64,000 nt of DNA, from assembly GCA_030220185.1 (NCBI GenBank), contig JASPKZ010005704.1, forward strand, positions 705,339 through 769,338. Direction: 5' to 3'. The position numbers and the translations under genes were made by a program. Numbering within the stretch: position 1 is the stretch's first letter; every line of letters starts with the position of its first letter. This document shows positions 31,235 through 42,185 of this stretch, in pieces. The DNA comes from Diploptera punctata. Its lineage: Eukaryota > Arthropoda > Insecta > Blattodea > Blaberidae. The notes beneath the pieces are model-generated. The model was not told the origin of the DNA. It did no database searches and worked only from the letters and a program-made list of their open reading frames with translations.

Positions 31235-31944
31235 TAGGAACGGAAGTAAATATTAATAAAACTAAATATATGACAGCTAATGACAAATGAGGGAAATTTT
31301 GAGGAAGTGGCTGAATTCAAATACCTAGGAACAATAATCACAAATAGGAATGAGATGCACAAAGAAATTAAACATAGGCTCAATTCTGGAAATGCGTGTT
31401 ATTATGCATTGCAGAGACTCTTGATGTCGTCCCAACTCCTTTCAAAAAACGTTAAACTGAAAATATATAAAACTATTATTCTACCAGTCATATTATATGA
31501 ATGCGAAACATGGACTCTTACTTTAAGGGAGGCAATGAGATTACAGGTATTTGAGAATAAAGTACTTAGGAACATTTTTGGACCAAAGAGAGATGAACAA
31601 ACAGGTGAATGGAGAAGACTACATAACAATGAACTACATGATCTTTATAGGAAGCGAGATATAATAAGAACAGTTAAGTCTCGTAGACTGCGATGGGCAG
31701 GTCATGTTGCACGTATGGGGAATGAAAGACGTGCATGGAAGCTTGTTGTAGCAAAACCAGCGGAAAAACGCCCAGTTGGTAGACCAAGAATGAGGTGAGA
31801 GAATAACATTAACTATGATTTGCGGGAAGTAGATTATACAGGGAATGATTGTAAAGCATTAGCTCAGGATAGTGATGTATCGAGAGCTTATGTCCGCGCG
31901 GCAATGAACCTACGGGTTCGATATTGCCAGCGAGTAAGTAAGTA
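31235..31944 (+). mobile_element. LINE-A with a 30-bp TSD
   Basis: Open frame 31280-31798 (EGNFEEVAEFKYLGTI ... RRLRWAGHVARMGNERRAW ... RPVGRPRMR) then an in-frame TGA replacing Trp. A 3-bp insertion (LLMSSQLL) and a deletion just after KTKYM are present. It is flanked by a 30-bp direct repeat with one mismatch (31205-31234 and 31945-31974). Confidence 0.9.
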
Positions 31945-31974
31945 AGAATTTATATTCTAAGTAAACAGGGTTTT

Positions 31975-32396
31975 GTAATGTTTCATTCTTACTGTTTATT
32001 ACTATGTTGTAAAAATGTAAGATAATCGATATGTAAAATAATGTGTTTAGAAATAATGAGAGCGCGAGCGGAAGATCCTACAGCAGACGAGGGAAGGGGG
32101 TGGGGTGGACTCCATTCATATTGATTGCAGTACAATACCACAGCCTTACTCCCAGTAACATGCATATTTAATAACACTGCTCATACTTGTGTGTGTTTAA
32201 GAAATTGAGCCAACTTTATTTATTAATCAAGCTGCTTCTACGCTTACTTTGCACAGTGTTTCCTGATTAACAATTTATTTAACTGGCCGTAAAAACCGCG
32301 CAATCTACCGTCATAAATCCATTCTCTTCAGATTTGTATTTTCTTAACCGAGTTTTGTTTGCATGCTTATCGACATGGGTGTGATTTTCTTGCGAC
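31975..32396. other. unassigned
   Basis: No gene recognised; contains GC-richer GAGCGCGAGCGGAAGATCC. Confidence 0.5.
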
Positions 32397-32397
32397 T

Positions 32398-33228
32398 GTA
32401 TAACTCATCCCCCAAATGGGAGTCAATGACCAATTACATTTCAATGACTTTTTATTTACTACCAATCACAGTTGTGTTTCGCCTAGAATTTACCAACTAA
32501 AGTTTATCATAAGTAACGCCACGAGTGATTTCCAAATTATCGACAAATTCACGACTCACGAAGTGAGGAGTAAATTTATCTAGAGAATTTGGAAATCAAG
32601 AGTGGCATTTGTTAGGACTATTTAACGAATAAAATTAAGTTGTTTACTCACAAATCATTATTTAACTATAGTTATTTTAAAATATTTATATATTTAATGT
32701 AAACGGCGATGTTTGAAAACAAATGAGAAACGATAGGTACGCTTCATCTGCTTCTTTTGTTTATCACTGCTACCAGATCATACTATTTATTGCCAAGGGA
32801 TCGCAATATTGTAAGAATGCTCTCTAGTGGAGAAAAAATGAAACACATCAAACTGTATATTAATTCATTTCTGATGTCGTATGATGTAAACATGACAATT
32901 ATATGTTTCTGGATTATTACCTGGGAAACAATACATTTAAGAAAGTGCAAACAGTGGTTTCTTTTTTTGGTGGTATAATAAATTGCTATATGTTGACATC
33001 TATGCACTATATACACAATCTGGTAGCTGTATTTCTTATAGGCTCAGTCACTGCAAAATAATGGTCAGACCTGTTCAGAATATTAAAAAGGAGCAGCTTT
33101 CTTTAATATGGATAATTTAACACTGATAAATATTTCGTGAAACCCGACTCTGATTGGTTGTAAAACAGAAATCATTGAAACGTGATTGGTCATTGACTCC
33201 CATTTGAGGCATGAGTTAAATAGTCATA
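32398..33228. mobile_element. REP-T DNA element with TIRs (copy 1)
   Basis: Terminal inverted repeats: TAACTCATCCCCCAAATGGG, continuing AGTCAATGACCAAT (32398-32432), mirrored at about 33190-33220. Near the left end, 32514-32612 is a palindrome (GTGATTTCCAAATT ... AATTTGGAAATCA). Interior 32757-32978 has a 73-codon frame whose longer homologues lie at 33621-33274 and 41670-42011. A second copy is at 41450-42185. Confidence 0.65.
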
Positions 33229-33240
33229 ATAAAGAAAGCA

Positions 33241-33690
33241 TCACTGTTTTAACATTCTGAATAGGTCATAGCATTATTTTGCAGTGACTGACTCACTAAG
33301 AAATACGGCTACCAGATTGTATATGTGGTGCATGAAAGTCAACACATAGCGCATGCGGGAGTTAATATAAAAACATTTGTAGCAATTGATTATACCACCA
33401 AAAAAAGAAACCACTGTTTGCACTTTCTTTAATGTATTTTTTCCCAGGTAACAATCCACAAAAAATATAATTGTCATATTTACATCATACGACATCAGAA
33501 ATGAATTAATATACAGTTTGGTGTGTTTCATTTTTTCTCCACTAGAGTGCTTTCTTACAATATTGCGTTCCTTTGGCAATGGATAACATGATCTAGTTGC
33601 AGTGATGAACAAAAGAAGCAAATGAAGCGCACCAATCGTTTCTCATTTGTTTTCAAACATCGCCGTTTACATTAAATATATGAATATTGT
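33241..33690 (-). repeat. inverted partial REP-T next to copy 1
   Basis: Reverse-complement match to 32690-33065 plus about 50 bp deleted from copy 1. Together with copy 1 it forms a large inverted repeat. Minus strand 33621-33274 has a 115-codon frame (GEKMKHTKLYINSFLMSYDV, NMTIIFFVDCYLGKNTLKKV). Confidence 0.8.
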
Positions 33691-34825
33691 TTGAAAAAGT
33701 TTGAAATATTAAATAATGTTAGTAAATACAGAAGAAGAGCTATAGTTTACAACAACATAACTGAAAAATCAAGCGCTAGTAGAAGTGCAGTTGAGCGATC
33801 ACTTTTTCTCCGATCGAATATCCGCAGGTGGTATAGAATTACCGATATTCATTTGAACAAATAAAAAACGTACAGAAATGGTACTTACATTTTCCTTTAA
33901 GCAACATCTGGCAACGTTGTATGGGTTCACCGCAATTTCATGGACGCGTCACTTACTGAAGTTGTCATCTTCATGTTGGTCGCAATTTTGTGGGCACATC
34001 ACTTCATAAAGTTGACTTCGCAATCGAAATTATAATTTGTTTGCTCTATAGCTATATGGTATTACAGTCAAATATGTTAATAAATTAATATTACCCGAAT
34101 TTGATGACATAACGGTTGTTAATTGTTTTTATTTTTCCTTTGCTCCGCACAAGGATGCGATCGAATTGTTATGTACGTTAGAATTTGTCACTCCTTTAAA
34201 ACTTGGGTTAATATATGTATTGAAGGAAAATACTCAGTAAAATTCCACTTTGAAATATCTGTAAAAGACTCTCCACCATTTTAAATTCTAGGGCTGTTTT
34301 CATTTGGCGAATATGGCCTAAAGATACTGACAGTCAACGTAGTTCTCAAAGATACAATCTAGAAATGCATTAGCTAGGGAAGTATCTGGATCAATGCTGT
34401 GAAATGCATCAGGCACCTGTTCTGGGGGTAAATATCGTAACCCAAAATAGTCATACATAAACCATATCCCAATTCCCTAATGTTTATCTATTTAGTATGT
34501 TTTCAGTTCTATTTAATCTATTTTTCTTCACCAAAATTGTCCGAGGTAAAACTACAGCCTATTAGAATTGAATCAGGAAAGCGATTTTTTAATGGCTATA
34601 TTCGCTGAAATTTCAAAATCTACAATTAGTGTCAATGGATACAAGCGCTCGTTGCATAATGTGGAAATTCGTTTACACATTGTTTCGTAGCATGTAACAG
34701 CTTTGCTCTGAAATGAACAGTAAACAACTTGAATAAAGCGCAAATCAGATAACGCACGAATCGTACACAAATTCTTGCAATGTTTCTCACACGTGTAAGA
34801 ACTCCCATCATCTAAAATAATTGAA
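33691..34825. other. unassigned
   Basis: No gene recognised. Around 33925-34020 two similar approximately 60-bp segments (CGCAATTTCATGGACGCGTC / CGCAATTTTGTGGGCACATC) suggest an old tandem duplication. Confidence 0.45.
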
Positions 34826-35321
34826 ATTATTTTTTGGTCGATGTGACTAATTTCTCATACTTACCAATATTATTGTTACTGGAAGTAAGCCAACGTTCCC
34901 ACAACTAACCTGGTTGCTATGCAAACAAAAGAAATCGCAATGCTGATATGGACTCAAAAAGCACACGTTCGGTAAGTAAAATAAAACATTTCTTGAATGT
35001 TTTGTACACTAACTCGTACCTTTCTTTAGACTTTTCCGGAATTAATGCAGAACATCCCACTCGCCAGGCTTCTTAAGTTTCTCTATCATCTATCATGACT
35101 CCTTGCATAATAAAATTATCAAACAAATTCTAATCGCGGTAGAACATATAAAAATGTCTCCACAGCCAACAATCCTTGCTTATAATAAAACAAATGAAAA
35201 GCTACATAGCAACGATCACCAAATGTTTCTTTCCCATAGAAGTCATTTACATCCAACCAATATTTTAATTCATTTATTACTATGTTAAATAAAAATTAGT
35301 CACATCGACCAAAAAATAGTA
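34826..35321. mobile_element. candidate MITE, about 495 bp
   Basis: TATTTTTTGGTCGATGTGAC plus TAATTT at the left end is mirrored at about 35293-35320. No clear target-site duplication and no open frame of note. Could also be a chance pair of old repeats. Confidence 0.45.
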
Positions 35322-36260
35322 TGCAATACACATGAAGTAAGCACGCAACAGATCTCGAAAATTGAAAAAAAAAAACTCGGCACAAGCGCCTCTTTTTTTT
35401 TTCAAACTTTTTCTCGATCAGTAACAAGTGCTTACCTCACTTGTATCGCAATATACTATGTACGTAAAAACGCAGTTACCTAAATGTAAGTGACACAATT
35501 GTTCTCCATTTGTTTGTAACTGCTGTAAGGCCTCTTGCCGAACGCGGAGCTATTGGCATTTGTTTCTTTCTTGTTTGATTCACTGTTAAAAGAATATTGT
35601 TAAAGTCATCCTATTTCTAGAGAAGTAATATTGTTATTATTATCATTTGATATTGGTTGAAAAACAATTTTATTTGGCGGCAATGTTAATTCACCATGAT
35701 TTTCTTTGACACGTATTATGAGCGATATTCACTTCCTTTTCTCTGTTATCTAACGGCAATTGTTGATGTTCCCCCCACTACACGTAAGATTTTAGTATCT
35801 TCACAATTTGTTTGGAACGTTTGCGCAACACTTATTCACCGCACATCCCCTCCACTTATATCCTGTCAACATGGCTCGTTGATATTTGTATTTAAAATAT
35901 ATTAGTGACGAATATACACTCCACACCGCCATTAGTAGCATATTTCACCGGGAATAGATTATAATTTTGCTTTCTGTTGATGCAAGCGGACCTCCTACTA
36001 ATACAACGCCGCCATACGGATAATTTAGCAATCTTGACTGCCAGCTGAACGCGGCGCGGCGTTGCCAAACTATTGGAACACATAACAAATATGTGCTGTA
36101 GCAATGTCAACATGTTTGCTCAATAGAAGCAACAATTTTTACTCACGTGCTCTTGATATCAACGCTACCGCTGACAAAGCACGCGAGATTATTAAGAACG
36201 CAAGCTTCCCCTCTACATAAAAATGGTAAAGATACATTCGTAACGTAACTAGAGTAAATA
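35322..36260. other. unassigned, with one imperfect palindrome
   Basis: 35320-35460 forms an imperfect hairpin (GAAGTAAGCAC ... GTGCTTACCTC around A- and T-runs). No gene recognised in the rest. Confidence 0.45.
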
Positions 36261-36268
36261 ATGTTACA

Positions 36269-36773
36269 TAGAACAGGCTAAAATGCAAAAATAAATTACC
36301 TCTAGTTATCTTAACTACACCTAACAGAGATCACTCTGAGAGCATTAATTTATACAAATTATTAAATTATTGGTCCACCGCTGTGGTCTCGAGGTAGAGT
36401 GCTGCCTTGTCACGCAGCGGGCCCAGGTTCGATCTCCGGTCGGAGCAGTTTTTCTGGGTGAGATTTTTATCGGGGTTTTTCCTCACCTGTAAGACAAATG
36501 TCAGGAAATCTTTAAGGTCCAAACGGTCCCCGAAATCATATGGCCATCATCATCCTTAGCGTTATCATCATCCTTCACCGGTGTGGAAAGCAATGGGAAG
36601 CTACCCCACCTACAATTCCCTAGTAAAGCTGCAAGCATAGCATGAAAATGCAGTAAGGACCTGCCCTCGAGCAGAATTACTATGGATGGATTGAGGTCAG
36701 GCTAAAATGCAAAAATAAATTAGCTATAGTTATGTTAACTATACCTAACACAGACCAATGTGAGAGCATTAAT
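36269..36773. repeat. 80-bp direct duplication flanking SINE1
   Basis: 36269-36349 and 36694-36773 are about 90% identical (AGGCTAAAATGCAAAAATAA, AGAGCATTAATTTATA). This is far longer than a usual SINE target-site duplication. Confidence 0.8.
36374..36690 (+). mobile_element. SINE1
   Basis: Head TCCACCGCTGTGGTCTCGAG with B box AGGTTCGATCTCC. The 3' hairpin here reads CTGCCC-TC-GAGCAG (one C/A mismatch) before ACTATGGATGG. It is flanked on both sides by an approximately 80-bp duplicated segment. Confidence 0.85.
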
Positions 36774-36780
36774 TTATATC

Positions 36781-37113
36781 CGATTCCGATTGAGGGTCTT
36801 TCCACTTTTCAGCGGTTGCCCTTTTACCAGCCGGCTGCTGGCCCTTCACATCCACATGTGTCAATCACACAGGTAGATGATCAACAGCCAGTGTAGGGGT
36901 GACATGTGGTTAGCATGTCGAGTACCCCAGCCGTTATAGCTGGTTCCTCAACCTGGAGCCGCTACTTATTGTAGCTACCCAATTGCCTCACGATGCTGGG
37001 TGGGCACCGGTCCCATACTGGCCGAAATACCATGAGAAAATTTCTTCCAGCTCAAGTCCCGTAGCTCTGCGCCAAGGCTTCCTGCCTTAACCGCTCGGCT
37101 ACGGCGCGGGACT
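36781..37113 (-). mobile_element. SINE4 with 13-bp TSD
   Basis: Minus-strand SINE4; + strand left end TCCGATTGAGGGTCTTTCCA, right end GGCTACGGCGCGGGAC. Direct repeat ATTAATTTATATC at 36768-36780 and 37114-37126. A deletion removed part of the B-box arm (GGTTCGAGTC missing). Confidence 0.9.
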
Positions 37114-37149
37114 ATTAATTTATATCAATTATTCAATAATTGACTAAGC

Positions 37150-38130
37150 ATGGGTGATAGCGAAGAGATGCTAAACGCCAACACGCACACACTATTGAGT
37201 AACACTAAGAAATTGGTACTAGAACTAATATCAATAATATTAAATATATGGTCACACATTGAAATTCATTATATAATGGAAATGGACAGCTAATGACAAA
37301 TGAGGGAAATTTTGAGGAAGTGGCTGAATTCAAATACCTAGGAACAATAATCACAAATAGGAATGAGATGCACAAATAAATTAAACATAGGCTCAATTCT
37401 GGAAATGCGTGCTATTATGTATTACAGAGACTCTTTACATCCAACTCCTTTCAAAAATCGTTAAATTGAAAATATATAAAACTATTATTCTACCAGTTAT
37501 ATTATATGGATGCGAAACATGGACTCTTACTTTAAGGCAGGAAAGGAGATTACGAGTATTTGAGAATAAAGTTCTTAGGAAATTTTTTGGACCAAAGAGA
37601 GATGAACAGACAGGTGAATAGAGAAGACTACTTAACAGGGAACTACATGGTCTTTATACGAAGCCAGATATAATAAGAACAGTTAAGTCATGTAGATTGC
37701 GAAGGGCAGGACATGTGGCACGAATGGAGAATGAAAGACGTGCATGAAAGCTTTTTGTAGGAAAACCAGAGGGAAAACGCCCAGTTGGTAGACCAAGAAT
37801 GAGGTGGGAGAATAACATTGAATATGATTTAAGGGAAGTAGATTATACAGGGGATGATTGGAAAACATTAGCTCAGGATAGGGATGCATGGAGAGCTTAT
37901 GTCCGCGCAACCATGAACCTACGAGTTATATTGTGCCAGTGAGTCATCATCATCTGTATTCATGGATTAGGTCTGTTGACCCGTTCCGACTTCAGCCCAT
38001 CTCTTTCTAGGTCTGTCCACATCTCAGGTGCCTTTAGGTTTGTATTTTGTTATTTGTTTTGGATATCTATCTTCATTCATTCTGTCTATGTGTTGCTTCC
38101 ATTTTTGTCTATACGTGCCAGTGAGTGAGT
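37150..38130 (+). mobile_element. LINE-A, interrupted in its tail by LINE-B
   Basis: LINE-A from the SEEMLNANTHTLLSNTKK region through NEGNFEEVAEFKYLGTIITN, a stop (K to TAA at 37377), PVILYGCETWTLTLRQE and the 3' end. A LINE-B fragment is inserted in the terminal GTGCCAGTGAGT. Several stops; dead. Confidence 0.85.
37945..38114 (-). mobile_element. LINE-B 3' fragment with 12-bp TSD
   Basis: Minus strand: QKWKQHIDRMNEDRYPKQIT and DRPRKRWAEVG; hairpin GGGTC-AACA-GACCT (37969-37982); (GAT)n tail. Direct repeat GTGCCAGTGAGT at 37933-37944 and 38115-38126, so it inserted after the LINE-A copy. Confidence 0.85.
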
Positions 38131-38403
38131 TAGTTAATTCACGCTAACCATAAAATCAATAAATGATCGTATATAATGACTGGTCTTGTGTTTGGCTGTT
38201 AGTTTACGGTCAAGAAAATTAACTTAAATTAGGTTTGGAACTGTGAATTCTCGATTAGGTTTGTTAGGGTGTGTGGAATTACTCGAGGATTAGTTTGGAT
38301 TCTATTACACAGTTGTTGTTTTAATTGGTTAGGTTAGTTTACAACAAATAAGACTAATCGATTACAGTAAAACATCGATAACACTGTGGATTATCTATCG
38401 AAT

Positions 38404-38582
38404 TGACTCAAGCGTTTGAGACTCATATATTTGAGATACGCTGGGTTCAAGTCCATGTGCCAACCAACTGAGGAGTTTTCCTGGGTTTTCTCAGTCATCA
38501 AAGAAAATTTCGTTTTTGGCATTTCTTTGCCGGTACACATTCGATTATATTCATCATTTCTCAACTTGGAGTCGTTACTGAT
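38404..38582 (+). repeat. possible tRNA-derived SINE remnant
   Basis: GCTGGGTTCAAGTCCATG resembles a B box, and the following text (TTTTCCTGGGTTTTCTCAGT, CTCAACTTGGAGTCGTTACT) has a SINE-body character. No clear A box and no second copy. Confidence 0.35.
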
Positions 38583-39525
38583 TCTTCTTCTTCTTCTTCT
38601 TCTTCATTAGTAGGTGACTACAACCTCATTGAAGTTTTGGTCTCGTCAACAATTTTTCTCCACCTGCATCTATTCTGGATACAGACTGGCCAATTTCCAA
38701 TTTTCATTTCCAATATATCTTTTATAAGACTTTTGATATCCCAACTCCTTTCAAAAAACTGAAAATATATAAAACTATTATTCTACCAGTTATATTATAT
38801 GGGTGCGAAACATGGACTCTTACTTTAAGAGAGGAAAGGAGATTACGAGTATTTGAGAATAAAGTTCTTAGGAAAATTGTTGGACCAAAGAGAGATGAAC
38901 AGACAGGTGAATGGAGAAGACTACTTAACAATGAACTACATGGTCTTTATAGGAAGCCAGATATAATAAGAACAGTTAAGTCTCGTAGACTGCGATGGGC
39001 AGGACATGTTGCACGTATGGGGAATGAAAGACGTGCATGGAAGCTTCTTGTAGGAAAGCCAGAGGGAAAACGCCCAGTTGGTAGACCAAGAATGAGGTGG
39101 GAGAACAACATTAACTATTATTTGAGGATAGGAATGTATGGAGAGCTTATGTCCGCGCGGCCATGAACCTACGGGTTCGATAGTGCCAGTTAGTAAGTAA
39201 GTATATATGTTTTATAACATCATCCTGCCATCTGGTTTTTGGGCGTCCAGCTGTTCTGGTGCATGTTGGTTTCCATTTGTATATTCTTCTTAAAAGCTTG
39301 TCTGCCTGCATACTATTTACATGTCCAAACCAGCGCAGTCTTTGAGCTTTAATGTGGTTTATTACATTTATTTCATATTAGATTATTTATTTCAGAGTTC
39401 ATTCGTATATGCCATGTGCCATCGCTTTCTCTAATTGGTCCAAAAATTCTCCGTAAGACCTTCCTTTCAAAGATTAATAGTTTTTGTTTATCAGACTCCT
39501 TCAGTACCCATGTTACTGATTATAG
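38583..39525 (-). mobile_element. LINE-G carboxy end, split by LINE-A
   Basis: Minus strand 39525-39210: VTWVLKESDKQKLLIFERKV, RIFGPIRESDGTWHIRMN, QRLRWFGHVNSMQADKLLRR, AGRPKTRWQDDVIK; it resumes at 38727-38605 with LIKDILEMKIGNWPVCIQNR and RWRKIVDETKTSM, then a (GAA)n tail (38583-38606). Confidence 0.75.
38728..39209 (+). mobile_element. LINE-A with 8-bp TSD
   Basis: 5'-truncated copy starting at GACTTTTGATATCCCAACTC. TTTTATAA repeats at 38720-38727 and 39210-39217, inside LINE-G. A deletion near 39120 removes the REVDYTGNDWKALAQ block. Confidence 0.9.
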
Positions 39526-39582
39526 CTGCCCAAATTCCTCAAGATATGGATAGTCCAAACTGGCTAAAATGCATAAGAATAT

Positions 39583-39672
39583 TTGTTCCTACATCGGGAC
39601 TCGAACCAGCGCATACCTCAAAACTCTGCGATCAAGACATCATTCCTTAGATCGCTTGGCTGCGGGCTCGGG
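39583..39672 (-). pseudogene. class II tRNA-like (SINE head) fragment
   Basis: Minus strand: GCAGCCAAGCGATCTAAGG (A box) and GCTGGTTCGAGTCCCGATG (B box) with a long arm between. Could be a decayed Leu/Ser-like tRNA pseudogene or another SINE family. Confidence 0.5.
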
Positions 39673-39704
39673 GCACATCGTGCAGGGATTATACATACTC
39701 CTAA

Positions 39705-40350
39705 CTAACTCACTGGCACTATCGAACCCGTAGGTTCATGGCTGTACGGACATGAGCTCTCCATACATCCCTATCCTGAACTAATGTTTTCCAATCATTC
39801 CCTGTTTAATCCACTATCCTCAAATCATAGTTAATGTTATTCTCCCACCTCATTCTTAGTCTAACAACTGGGCGTTTTCCCTCTGGTTTTCTTACAAGAA
39901 GCTTCCATGCACGTATTTCAATCACCATTCGTGCCACATGTCCTGCCATCGCATTCTACGATACTTAACTGTTCTTTTTATATCTGGCTTCCTATAAAGA
40001 CCATGTAGTTCATTGTTATGTAGTCTTCTCCATTCACCTGTCTGTTCATCTCTCTTTGGTCCAACAATTTTCCTAAGTACTTTATTCTCAAATACTCGTA
40101 ATCTCCTTTCCTCCCTTAAAGTAAGAGTCCATGTTTCGCATCCATGTAATATAACTGGTAGAATAATAGTTTTATATATTTTCAGTTTAACGTTTTTTGA
40201 AAGGAGTTGGGACATCAAGAGTCCCTGCAATGCATAATAGCACGCATTTCCAGAATTGAGCCTATGTTTAATTTCTTTGTACATCTCATTCCTATTTGAG
40301 ATTATTTCTACATGCGACCACATATTTAGTTTTATTGATAAATTTTCCTC
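39705..40350 (-). mobile_element. LINE-A with internal deletion
   Basis: Minus-strand frame 40599-39922 fuses upstream sequence to NRNEMYKEIKHRLNSGNACY and on to RRMRWQDMWHEW, where a 1-bp deletion shifts the frame. About 80 bp (NGNGQLM ... LGTIIT) is deleted near 40305. The apparent 225-codon protein is therefore chimeric, not a gene. Confidence 0.85.
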
Positions 40351-40486
40351 TCTATTATACACATTCCTACTGCGACTAATAAAGCAAGAGAATAATGAGT
40401 TTGCAGTGAAGAACCTGTCATTCGCCAAAAAATACTGCGAATAAAGTAAACGAATTATTAAATTAATAAAGCTTGAGGAGAACATG

Positions 40487-40800
40487 TCCACCGCTGTGGT
40501 CACGAGGTAACGTGCTGCCTTGTCAATCAGCGGGCCTGGGTTCGATTCCTGGTCGGGACAGGCTCCTGGGTGAGGATTTTTTACGGAATATTTCCTCACC
40601 TGTAAGACAAATGTCAGGAAGCTTCAGGGCCCAACGGTCCCCGAAAATCATCCGGCCATCATCATAATCATCCTTCACCGGTGTGGAAAACAACGGAAAG
40701 CTACCACACCTATAATCCCCTAGTAAAGCTGCAAAGCATAGCATGAAAATGCTATAATTGCAGTGAAAAACCTGCCTTCGGGCAGAATTACTATGGATGG
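40487..40800 (+). mobile_element. SINE1
   Basis: TCCACCGCTGTGGTCACGAG head, B box GGGTTCGATTCCTGG, 3' hairpin CTGCCT-TC-GGGCAG (T-G pair closing) and ACTATGGATGG end. Anticodon position altered (TTGTCAAT). Confidence 0.85.
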
Positions 40801-40889
40801 AAGGAAAAATTAATTTGGAAAGTGCGTTTAAAAAATTTTCGACAAAATACGACTAGAAATTCTGAATTGAGGGATATTGAATAGCTATA

Positions 40890-41425
40890 TCTTCTTCTTC
40901 GGCTTTCCCCCACTTATAGGTTTGCCGTCTTCAGTTTCCATTTATCTCTATCATTCCAATCTCCCTCTTCCAAATTCCTAACATCCATTATAGTTCTGAC
41001 GTAGGTTTTCCGTTTCCATCTTGGTCTGCCACGTTTATTTCTTCCAGGGGGTGACCATTGGTATATATTTTTTGGCCATCTTTCATTTTCCATTCTTTGT
41101 ACATGGCCATACCATTTAAGCGTTTGATTTTCAATCCTCTTAACAACAGATGTGGTGACATTCATTTCTCTCCAAAGGAATTCATTTCATATTTTATCCT
41201 GTCTTGTTTTTTTGAGGCTTCTTCTAAAATAATCAAATTCAATTGTTGTAATTTTATTCTTTTGTACTTCCGTCAAAGACCAAGTTTCACTTACATATGA
41301 CAAAATATTCTGTATTATGCTCTTATAAATGTTCATTTTGGTTTCCTTTGTAATATTTTTGTTCAAGATTATTCCAAGAATAGCTATATTATCTACTAAT
41401 TTCTGGCAGTTGCTTACTGTTTCCA
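40890..41425 (-). mobile_element. LINE-C, 5'-truncated
   Basis: Two minus-strand frames: 41426-41187 (NCQKLVDNIAILGIILNKNI, SYVSETWSLTEVQKNKITTI) and 41165-40914 (TLKWYGHVQRMENERWPKNI, NKRGRPRWKRKTYV), broken near 41180. More upstream sequence than the 3.1-kb copy. Confidence 0.8.
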
Positions 41426-41449
41426 CATTTTGTTAGTCTTGACGATATT

Positions 41450-42185
41450 CGTAACTAATGCCACGAGTGATTTCCAAAGTGAGGAGTGAATTTATCTAGA
41501 AAATTTGGAAATCAAGAGTGGCATTTGTTAGGACTATTTAACAAATAAAATTAAGCTGTTTACTCACAAATCATTATTTAACTATAGTTATTTTAAAATA
41601 TTTATATATTTTATGTAAACGGCGATGTTTGAAAACAAATGAGCGATAGGTACGCTTCATCTGCTTCTTTTGTTTATCACTGCAACCAGATCATACTATT
41701 TATTGCCAAAGGAACGCGATATTGTAAGAATGCTCTCTAGTGGAGAAAAAATGAAACATATCAAACTGTATATTAATTCATTTCTCATGTCGTATGATGT
41801 AAATATGACAATTATATTTTTTGTGGATTGTTACCTGGGAAAAAATACATTAAAGAAAGTGCAAACAGTGGTTTCTTTTTTTGGTGGTATAATCAATTGC
41901 TACAAATGTTTTTATATTAACTCCCGCATGCGGCATGTGTTGACATGCATGCACTATATATACTACAATCTGGTAGCCGTATTTTTCACAGGCTCAGTCA
42001 CTGTAAAATAATTGTCAGACCTGTTCAGAATATTAAAAAGGAGGAGCTTTCTTTAATATGGTAATTATAACACTGATAAATATTTCGTGAAACACGACTC
42101 TGATTGGTTGTAAAACAGAAATCATTGAAACGTGATTGGCCATTGAGTCCCATTTGGGGCATGAGTTAAATAGTCATTGTAAAAC
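41450..42185. mobile_element. REP-T (copy 2)
   Basis: About 90-95% identical to 32510-33228, right end CATTTGGGGCATGAGTTAAA; the left TIR is missing. Holds a 113-codon frame 41670-42011 (GEKMKHIKLYINSFLMSYDV, FFGGIINCYKCFYINSRMRH). Confidence 0.75.

Noticed and set aside
33691..36260. Host gene in the least repeat-rich part
   Set aside because: I looked for a splice-site-bounded coding exon and found no frame over about 70 codons with any recognisable motif.
39922..40599. 225-codon frame as a possible gene
   Set aside because: It joins unrelated upstream sequence, complementary to a SINE1, to a deleted LINE-A; the fusion is an accident of open frame.
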